Assembly (NCBI GenBank): GCA_003117195.1
Contig: BDSI01000036.1
Coordinates: forward strand, 271,960 to 335,959
DNA: 64,000 nt
Reading direction: 5' to 3'
Source of the DNA: Eudorina sp. 2006-703-Eu-15
Taxonomy: Eukaryota; Chlorophyta; Chlorophyceae; Chlamydomonadales; Volvocaceae
The position numbers and the translations under genes were made by a program. Below the pieces are notes generated by a model, which was not told where the DNA came from, searched no databases, and worked only from the letters and a program-made list of their open reading frames with translations. Position 1 is the first letter of the stretch, and each line of letters begins with the position of its first letter. Shown one piece after another: positions 22,258 through 34,200 of this stretch.

Positions 22258-25200
22258 ATGCACAAGCTTTTTGTAATTGCGGTTATGATGGCGTTGGCGA
22301 CCGCAGCCTCCGGAGCACCCCGACGAGTCCTGATTGGTACGTTGCGGCCCCTGCGGCCTGGATGCACAGGCTCCATTCAATGCGTCGCAGCGCGTGCCGC
22401 TGCTGTCAGCCACAAGCCTCCGAACTGGAAGTGCCGCTTGTTTGCATTACAGCAGACCGCTTCGGATTATCGGTGACAACTGAAGAAAACTGCTGTCCAT
22501 CCCGCCTTCAATGCCTTTCATCAGCGTTCACCTCCCCCTCCTGCCGTTTTCTCCTTGCGCGTTTGGATGGCCTGTAGGCACGCCAACTCCTCCTCCTCCT
22601 CCTCCGCCACCCCCTATCCTCAACGTGGCACTGGGGAAGCCCGCCTTCTCCTCCTCTGTGTACGGCGATCCCAATGTTTACGGTCCCGCCAAGGCAGTGG
22701 ACGGTGTCATTCCAGCCACCTCAACGGACATCTTCATGAGCAACACGACGGACGCGAACCCCTGGTTAGCTATCGACCTCGGGGAGCTCTATACCGTTAG
22801 CCGGTTGGTGTACTACAACCGAAAGGACTGCTGCGGCAACACCACCGTGCGCGCTGAGTTCCGCGTGGGAGGTGCGGCAGTTGGGGCGTTGAGCTCCGGC
22901 GGCAGGCAGATAACCTACAACGACCTGGTGTACAAGATTTCCGGCGCCAGCAGTACGGGCGCCGTAGTCACCATTCCGGTCAACCCGCCCGTGATCGGGC
23001 GCTTCGTGACGATTCAGAACTTTGGTCCCGCGGCGACGCCCTTTCTGAACGTGGCCGAGCTGCAGGTGTACGGCAATTCGGCGAGTAAGTTGACCAACCC
23101 CTAGAGGGCATGGATAAAATGTACCAATCGATTCCTAAAGGCACACAACAGTGGACCCAAAGAGGGAACAATGAGAGATACCCCTCTGGGATGGGATACG
23201 ATATGCGCCCATGATTAATGGCTGGCAACCTTTTGGGACTTGGCTGACGCAGCGGCGTTTCAACCCGGATGGATCGGTCGCGCCACCAGCGTCGCGTCCG
23301 TTGGGCTCCTTCTCCGGCTTGTCCGCCAGCGACCGCCGCCTCCGGCCAGTGGCCACCCGGTCCAGCAGCAGCCCCGGGAGCCTCCCCCGGACTCAACCCT
23401 CCCGCCTCCCCCCGATTGTGTACTCCCCTTCGCCGCAGTCTGCAGCATCCTACAGTACGGAGCTGGGTACGGCACCGACTCGCTGTCCGTCGCGGTCTCC
23501 ACGGAGCCCGACGAGGCGGCCTGCTGCCGCGCCTGCACCACCAACGCCGCCTGCTTCTACTGGGACTACGTCTTCAGCACCAAGACGTGCCGCCTGAAGA
23601 AAGACGAGGGCGCCATCATCCCTCCCGGGCAGACCATCCCCGGGTTCTATCGCGACGACGGCAGAGTGGCTGGCGAGAAGCGAGGTACGGAGGTGGAGGT
23701 GGGGGTTCCTGGGGTCGAGTTTGGATGAATGAATGAATGAACGTTACAGCGGACCCCAAAGGGATCACCGATGTATTTGGATGCGCCGACCCTGCTTGTC
23801 CACCCCTTCGATCCTCCACCCCACCGGAAGTGGTGGCTGCCTGAAGGCTGAGTGTATGAGAAACCCGTTGCCAGTTCTGGACCGTTTGGACATTGGGTGT
23901 CTGGTGCGACGCAGCACCCAGGGCACCGATCGGTACCCAAAGTACGACGAGGCTCGTACGTACGGGTTATCAGTGGGTACGGCATCACAGTCATGTTACA
24001 CGCCGGCACACACGTACCGTACTCGTGCCTGCATTCGTCGTTCCTTCCTCTAGGCACACATTCACATGGGTGCCTGTACGGTACTGGGACGCCCCAATCA
24101 GCGTTTTCGTGGAAGAGAGGGTAGGCAACCAATCCTCCATGGTAGGCTGCACGCCGCGCCCCGCATGGCCGGGACAACAGTCATCACGACCTCTCACCGG
24201 CCGGGCCTTTGCGCTTCATCTGAGTTGTGGCCCCTCCCCAACCCTAAACCCCGATCCTGTCGAGAGCAGGCATCTCAACTTTCCGTCGCCACAACGGCCT
24301 GACCTTCACACCCGACAACGCCACCAAGTGGCTCTGGACCAAACCCGACGCGCTGGTCAATTACCCGCCCACGTTCATCAATGTGTACTTCTACAAGTCG
24401 TACTACACACCTACGGCCGTACAGAACGCCACGATGCAGATCGTCTGCGACGACGTGGCCACGGTCATCGTCAACGGCCGGTCGCTCAGCCCCGACGCCA
24501 ACTGGCCAAACATCACCGCCGTGCCCGTGGACTTGGAGGCGGGCAACAACCTCGTGGTATTCAAATGTCTGAACCGCGTGAACTACGCAGCGGGTGCAGC
24601 CGCGCTGTTCGCTCCGAACGGCACTGTACTGCTCCGTACGGACGCCACGTGGGCCTGGGTTGAAGCTTACTCGCAGCCGCCACCACCGCCAGCCCCGCCG
24701 TCCCCCTCGCCGCCGCCACCGCCGTCGCCGCCGCCGTCGCCGCCACCCTCCGCACCGTCACCGCCAGCGCCGCCGCCACCATCGCCTCTGCCCAGCCCGC
24801 CGCCGTCGCTGCCGCCAACCCCGCCGCCGTCGCTGCCGCCGACCCCGCCGCCAAGCCCGCCGCCGTCGCTGCCTGGCACCCCCGAATCACCGCCGCCGCC
24901 CATCTTGCCATCATCTCCGCTCCTGCCAGGCCTGCCGTCATCCCCATCACCACCCAGTCCACCCACTTCACCACCGCCACCAACTCAACCGCAATCGTCG
25001 CCACCGCCCAGCCGGCCCACTCAGCCGCCACCGCCGCCGCCTGGCAACCCCAGCTCTCCACCGCCCACTCAGCCGCCACCGCCACCGCCTCCGCAACCCA
25101 GCACATCCAGCTCGCCGACACCCTCCACCCAGCCCTCCTCGCCGCCACCGCCGGTGCTGCACCCGCCTCCGCCTCCGCCGCCAACCCTGGAGTCCTCCCC

Positions 25201-28200
25201 GCCGCCGGCCTACGCCCCTCCGCCGCACCAACCTCCCCAGTCACCCCCTCCTCCTCCGCCACCTTATCCGTATCCTGGTATGCCCGCGCGGCCATCCCCA
25301 TTGCCGCCGGGCCCCCCAGCTTCCCTGCCACCCACCTACCCTCCACCGGCCCTCAGCTCCCCACCACCACCCCATCAGTTACCCTCCGGCCCGTCACCGA
25401 GTCCTCCGCTGCCTCTGGTCGCGGCGCCAGATGCCCCGCCGCTGCCCGCCCCACCCTCCGTCCTTTCCCCCTCACCTGAGCTGAGCTCACCGCCGCTCTA
25501 CCCACCGCCGCCGCTGAGCTCCCCGCCGGTGCAGCCGCTGCTGCCGCCGGCCCCCGTCGAGCCGGAGGCGACGCCCTCGCCGCCGCCGCCGCTGGTCGTC
25601 CGGCCGCCACCGCCGCCCCATATCGTGTCGGGTACGCACGGCAGCTTCACTTTGAAACAGCTCTAGGGGGTACTCAAGTAGAGTCGAGTAAAAGTATAGA
25701 ATAATGCCTGGCCGACTGCTGATTTGTTAGCTTCCTTAGAAGAGGAGGACGAGGAATGCGCCGCATGCTTTGCTCGTGTCGGTTGCCTAACTGGCGCCAC
25801 GTCTGTGACCTTCACCTCCCGGCGCCCTCGGGGTCGCGCCACCAAACAGACTGCTACCTGGGCTGCTACACCGACAGCGCCGACCCACGGGTCCTTCCCA
25901 ACCTGCTCAACACCTCGGACGACATGACCCGGGAGCTGTGCGGCATGCTGGCCGCCGCGGCGGGTAAGTAAGGCGGCGGCCAGCACCCCCACGAGCCTGC
26001 GCAGCTCGGGATACGGTGGTGCTGCAATCCAGCAAGGCCTAGGCCCACCTCCACCGCGTAGGCTGTGCGCGCCTCCGTGCGTGACCCCCTGTCTGGCGGG
26101 TGGCACACACACAGCAAGGGTCCGGGGGGCCGGGCGGGCGGGTTTCATTTTTTAACACACAGCAAGGACGTTGTGAGAGGTTCTCAGCCAGACCCGCATG
26201 CGCGTGGCCCTGCCGTCCAGGCCATCTAGCAACCGCGGTTGTAGGCAGCAGGCAGAACCGCCGACATGCGACCTCGGCCTCTATCCGGTGGTGCTGTTGC
26301 GTCAGCAAGCTCTTGTGGTGCGCTGCTGTGCAGGCTACGCTTACTACGGCCTGGAGGCTGGCCGGCAGTGCTTCGGCGGCAACGACCTGACGGCGGCCAC
26401 CTCCCCCAGCCCCAACTGCCGCTCCCCCTGCGCGGGCAGCCTGTCGGAGGTCTGCGGGGGCGACTGGGCGATCAGCGTGTACCGGACCGCCTTCCCGCCG
26501 CCGCCGCCTTCGCCGCCGCCGCCGCCGCCGCCACCGCCGCTGCCACCGTCACCGCCGCCACCAGCCCTGCCCCAAGGTGTGACAAGTAGGGTTCGCCGAG
26601 CGCCGCCAGGACGCGTGGCCAAGTTATGCCGCCGTTGATTTGCCTTATCGATTTTATGTATGGCTCTGCGACAATCATCAACGCCCACCCCCTCTGTACT
26701 TCCCGGAACAGGTGGATTCGTCGGCTGCTTCGCCGATTCCGAGTTCGCCCGCTCCCTGGGGGTGCTGCTGGAGGTCAACCCCACCAACATGACGGTGGAC
26801 AGATGCAGGCAGACAGCGCTGGCCGCGGGTGAGCAGCTGCTGGGGTGGGGTGCAGTGCAGTGCGGTGCGGTGCGGTGCGGTGCGGTGCGGTGCGGTGCGG
26901 TGCGGTGCGGTGCGGTGCGGTGCGGTGCGGTGCAGTGCAGTGCTGGTGGGGCAGCTTTAGGGGTGGGTTTGTAGGCGGTGGCGCCCGTACGTTCTCACGG
27001 GTGGTGTCCCCAAGGCGCGTACTGCCTGTGTGGTGGCCTGTGTCGTTAGGCGCCTAACCCTGCCAGCGGTGGTTGGCTGCAGCACCCAAGGATGGTCCAT
27101 AATCACATCAGGAGTTCAGGACCAAACACGTGGCTCGCTCGCCTTGACATGGCGGGCCACCTGCCCGGGTGGCGTTCTCGGACATTAGCACCGCTCTCTC
27201 GACCGCCCATGAATCCGCGCCCGGCGTTGCGCGCCTGGCATGACCTGGTCGCATCACAAGACGTGCACCCATCGATCGATCGATCGGATCCGTCCCATCT
27301 CAGGCTTCCAGTATTTTGGTGTGGAGAGTGGCGTGGAGTGCTACGCGGGCAACTTCCTCGATGTCGCACTGGCCAACGGCCTCAGCGCGGGCTGCACCTT
27401 CGCGTGCTCGGGCGCCGACTGCGATGTCTGCGGCGGAGACTGGGCCATCAGTATCTACTTCACCGCGTTCGGGTTGGTGCCTCCTCCCGCCGCGGCCCCA
27501 TCGCCGCCGCCGCCGCCGCCGCCGGCACAGACGCCGCAGGCGGCAACGTCTCCGTCCCCGGCCCCATCATCGCCGCCGCCATTGGGTCCCGCGCCGCCTT
27601 CTCCGGCCCCGTCGCTACCCGCGTCTCCGCCATCCGCCCCACCCTCGCCACCGCCCTCTCCTCCGCCCTCGCCTCCTCCGCCACCTCCACCCTCCCCACC
27701 ACCCTCTCCTCCGCCTCCGCCGCCGCCACCCTCGCCAACGCCCCCACCCCCACCATCGCCGCCGCCCTCACCTCCGCCCTCGCCCCCACCCTCGCCTCCC
27801 CCTCGCCTCCACCTCCGCCCCCGCCCTCGCCCTCGCCTCCATTCCCCCGTCCTCCCTCACCTCCTCCCTCCCCGGCACCGCCCCCGCCCACATGCTCGGC
27901 GGCACCGCCAAATCCCATTCCCCCCATCACCAACATCACCAACGTGGCTCTCAGCAAGTCCGCGTACAGCAGCTCCGTCTACCAGAACAACGCAAACTTG
28001 TACGGTCCCGCGCAAGCCGTGGACGGTTACATCAGCAATACCTCACAGCGATTCTTCCACAGCAGCAACGAACCCAGCGATCCAAAACCCTGGCTGTCCA
28101 TCGATCTGGGTGAGATCTCCACGATCAGCAGCATCGTACTGTACAACAGGCGTGATGGATTCGGACAACGCCTGGTCAACGCCGAGATCCGTGTGGGCGG

Positions 28201-29887
28201 CGCCGCAGTGGGCGCATTGAGTACGGCAGCTAGCCAGATCACTCTCAACGACCTGTCGTACAAGCTACCGGGGGCCAGTACGACAGCTGCCGTGATTACC
28301 GTCCCCCTGTCCCCGCCGGTGACCGGCCGCTACGTGACCGTACAGAACTTCGGGTCCGTCTCGGACCCCTTCCTGCAGGTGGTGGAGCTGCAGGCCTTTG
28401 GCGGTTCGGCGGGTAGGTCACGCGGCCCCATATCGGCATCCGCTCACCGGCATCCATCCTTGGGGGGCCTGCGATAGACGGGCGGCACCTGCACTGGCCG
28501 CAGCTGTGCACTGCGCGGGTCACTGCTCATCATGATGCCGAGATCATGAAGTTTCATCACCGCACGACCCGGAGGGGAACATGACACGAGCGGCGTGTAA
28601 TAGACTGGACTGCGTCCCCCTGAACGTCAAAAGAGGCTGTGCCGTTCAGAGCGCGCGCTTCAACACCGCCACCCCAGCCCCGTCACCCGCGTGCTGCTGA
28701 GTGTGCGGCAGCCTGCTGGATCCATCCCACGTCACGACCCGCTGACCGCCGGTCCCTCACCCCACATTGTCTAATACCCACCCCCTGGCATTTTTGCGTG
28801 CAGTCTGCAGCGTGCTGGAGTACGGCGCGGGTTACGGCAGCGATTCCCTTGCGCTCTCCACGACCAGCCAGCCCGATGAGGGCGCCTGCTGCCGCGCCTG
28901 CCACCTGAGCTCCACCTGCTTCTACTGGGACTACGTCCGCAGCTCGCAGACGTGCCGCCTGAAGGGCAACCAGGCGGGCACCCTCCCGCCCGGGCAGACG
29001 CTGCCGGGCTTCTTCCGGGATGACGACCGGGTGGCGGGGGTCAAACGAGGTGAGTCGAGGCCGGTCTCAAGGAGGCCCAGGGGGAGCGCTCTTGCAGATG
29101 CGCGAGGGGGGAGGGGTGCCGTTGCTCACCTACCTGTTTCAATAATGCACCGATCTGGTCGAGATGGTTGCGGGGCTCCCTCTCTGCATGCATGCGACGC
29201 ACGCTGGGTCGGGGTGACAGGGAGCGCCGTACGTGCGGGCTTGACATGGTCTGCGGACTGGGCCGGTGACCGGAAGACTAGATCCGCGGCCCCTCGCGCG
29301 TTGCCTGAATAGCGGCGTAGTGGGCCGAGGGAGATTCCGGGGCACGGGGCCCCCCACGTAATGCAACGGACTGCCCCCACGCGCGCTTGTGTGTCTCACC
29401 GGGGTGCTGCACCGGGGCGATGCATTGCACCCACTGACTGGACGGCCTTTCCGCAACCGCGCCTGTGGCAGGAGTGTACATCTTCAACCGACACCGCGAC
29501 CAGACCTCGCCCTTCACCCCCGACCCCGCCGCCAAGTTCCTCTGGTCGCGTGGCAGCGCCATGGGGGCCACCGGCAACACCCCGCCCACAAACGTCGCCG
29601 TGTACTTGTACAAGACCATCTACTACGCCACCGCCACCGCCGCCACTCTGAAGATCCAGGCGGACGACTCCGCCGTCATCTACCTCAACGGAGTCCAGGT
29701 GGGCACCACCAACAGCTGGAACACCGTCTACACCTTCACACTGCAGCTGCAGCCCTGCTACAACCTGATCACGCTCAAGTGCGCGAACGGCGGCGGCGGC
29801 CCGGCGGGAACGGCCGCCGTCCTGCTGTCGTCCAGCGGGGACACGCTCTTGCGCACCGACTACACCTGGGCATGGGTGGAGGTGTAG
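22258..29887 (+). CDS. Secreted modular WSC / F5/8C-discoidin / PAN-like Pro-rich protein A
   Basis: Probable cell-wall or matrix glycoprotein. Ten exons: 22,258-22,336, 22,578-23,084, 23,439-23,684, 24,270-25,631, 25,850-25,963, 26,334-26,576, 26,712-26,828, 27,304-28,412, 28,804-29,049 and 29,472-29,887, about 1,479 residues. In order: signal peptide (MHKLFVIAVMMALATAASGA); F5/8C-like domain (about 35-195; NPWLAIDLGELYTVSRLVYY); PAN-like Cys domain (196-277); beta-sandwich resembling carbohydrate-binding jelly rolls (278-407); a 300-residue Pro-Ser spacer; WSC domain (732-840); short Pro spacer; second WSC (851-945); Pro spacer; second F5/8C; second PAN-like; second beta-sandwich ending at the stop. 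Every intron is phase 1. Exon 8 is one base short of phase, and the reading frame changes near 27,795 in a C run. An in-frame ATG at 22,180 is an alternative start. Binding to wall glycans is inference from the module types. Confidence 0.85.
23725..23780 (-). repeat. Dispersed repeat family R1 with ATTC tail, copy 1
   Basis: Reading the minus strand: GATCCC..TGGGGTCCGCTGTAACGTTC, then four ATTC units. The same end recurs at 35,611-35,694, 56,593-56,672 and 62,099-62,150. It lies in an intron of WSC/discoidin gene A. Confidence 0.7.
26842..26943. repeat. 5-bp tandem repeat (GGTGC)n
   Basis: About 16 copies of GGTGC/GTGCG lie directly after the exon-7 donor of WSC/discoidin gene A. This is simple sequence in an intron. 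Confidence 0.85.
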
Positions 29888-31140
29888 TGAGGAGATGACG
29901 GCAGGGCTCGAAAAGGGAAATCGAAGAGGAACACAATCTGGAGCGTGGAAGCCACAATCGCTGTACGCTAGATGGGTCGGGTGGGACTCCCATGATGTGT
30001 TGGGTCAGACGGAGTTAGGCAGCCCGTTTCGTGAACAACAATCCTGTGTGCGGACATATGCATGTGCAGTCGTATCAGGGAAAGAGGGAATCTAGCAAAG
30101 TGGGGGCTGCTGCCAGCAGGAAGAGGGGGTCGCTGGCAGAGGTGCAAAGCGGTGGTATGGAGGCTGGCCCGGGATGCGTGGTGCGAGATGTTGCCAGCTG
30201 TGTTGCTTTGTCGTGGGAGTTGGCGTATGCACGGTACTAAATGGTGTTGATTGCGCAGCTGGGAGTAAATGCGGAGCGAATTATTTGTGCGGAGCTTATT
30301 CGTCTGAGCGGGAACGAAGATTGCACAAGCTACGTGACCTGTTCGACTTTTTGGCCATGCGTGCGCTATGCGTGGAGCTCGCATCTCGCGCCATACTGGA
30401 CTGATTAATGTGGGGCCCATTGGCTTCCCTAGGATATTCTGGTTCGGATATAGACGCATATGAATTTGCTGAGTTATTAAGGCCCGATGTAATGTACAAT
30501 TGTTTTACGGGAATTGCATTGCTTGGTGTGCGGTTCAGCCTAGAACTAACTGTTGGGAAAACTCTAGGCAGGTTTGGGGAGTCTGCTCTTGTTTTCGCAA
30601 CATATGAATTTGTCATAAGTTGCGGAAGTCTTCACGGGCGGATTGTAAGTATATATGTGACCGTGTGACGGGCAGCGGCGCAACCCGCCGGCGCAACTCG
30701 TTCGTGGCCCGCAATGTTCGAACGCATCAATTCACGCAGTATCCCACGCCATCTGACCCGGATCGGTAGAAAAAGATATGGTGCGAGGTTGCTATGAGTT
30801 AACGCCTTTATTCGTTGCAGAGACCCTTCCCAAGAAATCAAGTACCGACCAGAGGGTCGAGGAACAGACACTCTCTCTAAGGATTTGGTAACTACGTCAG
30901 CCCCCCGTTCCTTGAGGGCATCAGCAACGGGACTGATCGCAGCATAGATGATACGTGCTTGGTGCTACAGCCATACTGACGCAGGTCACTCTACAACTGC
31001 ACGTTTAAACATTAACTGAATGGCTCATTAATGATGTGTATATCAGAGTTACCAACATTGCAACAGAAACTCTCCCCCATCCGAACCGATTCCGGTACGT
31101 CGTCATGTTTGAAAGAGTGGGCGTACGAGATTTTGAGGCT
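29888..31140. other. Spacer between the tandem WSC/discoidin genes
   Basis: 3' UTR of gene A and upstream region of gene B. A TGTAA motif at 30,488-30,492 is a candidate polyadenylation signal. From about 30,440 on, the sequence is AT-richer than the surrounding coding DNA. No coding segment was recognised. Confidence 0.4.
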
Positions 31141-31148
31141 TTATATAC
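31141..31148 (+). promoter_or_regulatory. Candidate TATA box of WSC/discoidin gene B
   Basis: TTATATAC lies 94 bp before the start codon of gene B, in an AT-rich stretch, a normal spacing for a core promoter with a short leader. Confidence 0.5.
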
Positions 31149-31234
31149 AGACACATGGTCTAGCTAAAATTATAGAATTATAGAAATTTTAACGCAATTT
31201 GACGAACATCAGCTACGATACACTTCAGGGGGTC

Positions 31235-34200
31235 ATGGGACAAGTAGCTTCCCCTCCACGCTTGCGACAACTGCGCCGACTGCAGTTTGCGCAATGGTTG
31301 TTTCTGCCTTTGCTGACGTCTGTTCCGAGTTCCCTCGTTATTGGCGTCAAAGCAGCTGGCGGCAGACATTTGCTGCGTAAGTCGACAGTTCGAACATTTC
31401 AAATTTTGTTAGATTTAGCAGTTGGAGTTGACCTCTTCACTGAGCCAGCAACCAGTGAATTAATCCTATCTTCATTATGATTGGATGGGATTGAATCGCC
31501 AACATGCATCTCGTTTGTCACCGCTATCACCATCTGTCATTTCCGCTATCACTCTTTCTGTCATCTTCATGCGAAGTCGCGCTGTAATGTGCAACCCTCA
31601 TCGCTCCGACCTGTTGATCACTGCAAACCCTGAAGTCATGCCTTTTCTACGTATGTCCCCCAGAGTCCATCGAGCAGTCGCCGCCGCCCCCGCCTGCCAC
31701 GACCACCACCAATATCGCCGCCGGGAAGCCCGCCTTCAGCTCCTCCGTTTACCTCAACCTAGACGCCAACAGGGCATCCAGCGCTGTAGATGGTGACCGC
31801 AGCACCGCCTTCATCAGTCAGTTCAATGAAACCAATCCCTGGCTTTCGGTCGATCTTGGGGAGCTGTTCACCATCACACGCGTCCTCGTCTATCTCCGCA
31901 CCGACTGCTGCGGCAACGAGACTATCCGAGCGGAGGTCCGCATCGGCGGCGCACAGGTTCCCAACGTCAGTCAGATCACCTACAACGACCTGGTCTTCAA
32001 GATGGCAGGCACGGGGACCACTGGCGGCCTGCTCAACATCTCCTTGACGCCGGCGGTCAACGGCCGCTACGTGACTGTTCAGAACTTCGCCGGCGCAGCC
32101 ACAAACATGCGCCTGGCAATCGCGGAGCTGCAGGTGTTCGGTTACGCTGCCGGTAAGCATTTGAATTTCTACATGACATCTTCAATCGTCTTCTTTCGGT
32201 AAAAGCTCTTTGTAAATTAAGCGTTACAAGGTGGACCCGTACCCCCGACCGGGCGTTCCAACGGGCCATGCCCCCATCCACGCACTACATACCCATCCGC
32301 CAGGGGTCATGCAGCCATACCGGCCAACACACCAGGTCACTAAGTTACCAGTGCGCCAGGATTGCCTCTCCCAGGAAACCGCACCAAACCCGCCGAATCA
32401 CTGGGCGGGGAGGGGGCCGCGTTTGTTATCTGGCGTGCGACCGATGTGTCTCCAGTTGAGGTCGCGGATGGGACGATTTCTACACTGGTCCAACTCTGAC
32501 ACAAAGTATACCCCCAGGGCCTCCCAACTGATTGGGCTACCGCTTGCACCCCCGCCCACGACAGCCTGCAGCATCCTACAGTACGGCGCCGGATTCGGCA
32601 CCGACGCGCTGGCGGTGGCCTCACTCCAGGTGGCGGACGAGGGCGCCTGCTGCAGCGCCTGCTACACCAGCCCCAGCTGCGCTCACTGGGACTTCCAGTT
32701 CAGCACCAAGATTTGCCGCCTGAAAGTGAATGAGGGCTACGCTGTGCCGCCGGGTCAGGCCGTCCCCGGCTACTTCCAGGACGCGGACCGCGTCTCCGGC
32801 GTCAAGCGAGGTAAGTGGGTGCGGGCATCCTTACCCGCCCGCTCACAGCACGCGCTCCTGTCCCTGGTAATGTAGAATGTTGAATGGTTTGGCTCGCAGC
32901 GTCGCGTCTGCAGCTTAAGGAGGTGGGCGTCTGAAGGGGTCACAGGAGGGCCTCTGCCGCATGCGATTCAAACGGCATGGCATTCGTCCGATTCGCATAT
33001 GGACTCCAGTTTGAATGGGCTCTCTTTCTTGACCGACGGGTGCAGGTGTCGCCACCTTCAAGCGCCACAACGGCCTCACCTTCACAGCCGACAACGCCAC
33101 CAAGTGGATCTGGTCGCGCCCCGACGCGCTGCAGGCGCCCATGCCCACCAACGTCGCCTACTTCTTCTCCCGCACCGTCTTCTCGCCGCTCGCCCTGCCC
33201 AACGTGACCGTGCGTGTGGTCGTCGACGACATCGTCAGCGTCCTGGTCAACGGCCAGCAACGGGGCCCCACGGCCCAGTGGCCCAACGTCGTCAACTTCA
33301 CCATTGACTTGCAGGCCGGCTGGAACCTCATCCAGCTCCGCGGCATCAACCGGATGAGCTTCGCTGCCGGCGCCGCCGCGTTCTGGGCGCCCAACGGCAC
33401 CGTCATCCTGCGGACGAACGAGTACTGGGCCTCCCTGGAGTCTGCGCTTCCGCCGCCTCCACCGCCGCCGCCTTCGCCGCCTTCCCCTTCGCCCCCGCCG
33501 CCGCCGGCGCCGCCGTCGCCCCCGCCATCACCTTCGCCTCCACCCCCGCCTCCACCCCCGCCGCCGCCACCGCCATCACCTTCGCCCCCGCGCCGTCCCC
33601 GCCGCCGCCACCACCACCGCCGCCCCCGCCATCACCTTCGCCTCCCGCGCCGCCCCGCCGCCGCCACCACCGCCGCCCCCAGCGCCACCCCCGCCGCCAC
33701 CGCCGCCGCCACCGCCATCACCGCCGCCTCCGTCACCCCCGCCACCGCCTCCGTCACCCTCGCCGCCGCCTCCACCCCCGCCGCCACCACCACCTCCTAG
33801 CCCTCCTCCGCCGTCTCCGCCTCCACCCAACCCTCCACCGCCGTCTCCGCCGCCACCAAGCCCGCCGCCTCCGTCTCCACCACCGCCGAGCCCCCCTCCA
33901 CCATCCCCGCCGCCTCCAAACCCGCCGCCGCCAAACCCGCCGCCGCCATCTCCATCACCGCCTCCGCCACACATGACATCAGGTAAACCGAACACCAAAG
34001 CTGTTTTCCATATTCAAATAATTTTTTATTTGTAGAGTCACATCTGTCCCCACGGAACGGAAAATCAGGAAATTCAGCATTCGGTATGTACACTAACCAT
34101 CCTGCCTGGCACGGTGGTCCCTTGCCCCTCAGACTGCTATGTGGGCTGCTACACCGACAGCGCCGCCTCCCGCGCCTTCTCGGACCTGCTCCTCACATCC

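Noticed and set aside
24561..25484. Long open frames antisense to, or out of frame with, the Pro-rich spacer (Ala/Gly/Trp-rich or Arg/His-rich)
   Set aside because: These are shadows of CCG-rich coding DNA; the conserved modules on both sides fix the true frame.
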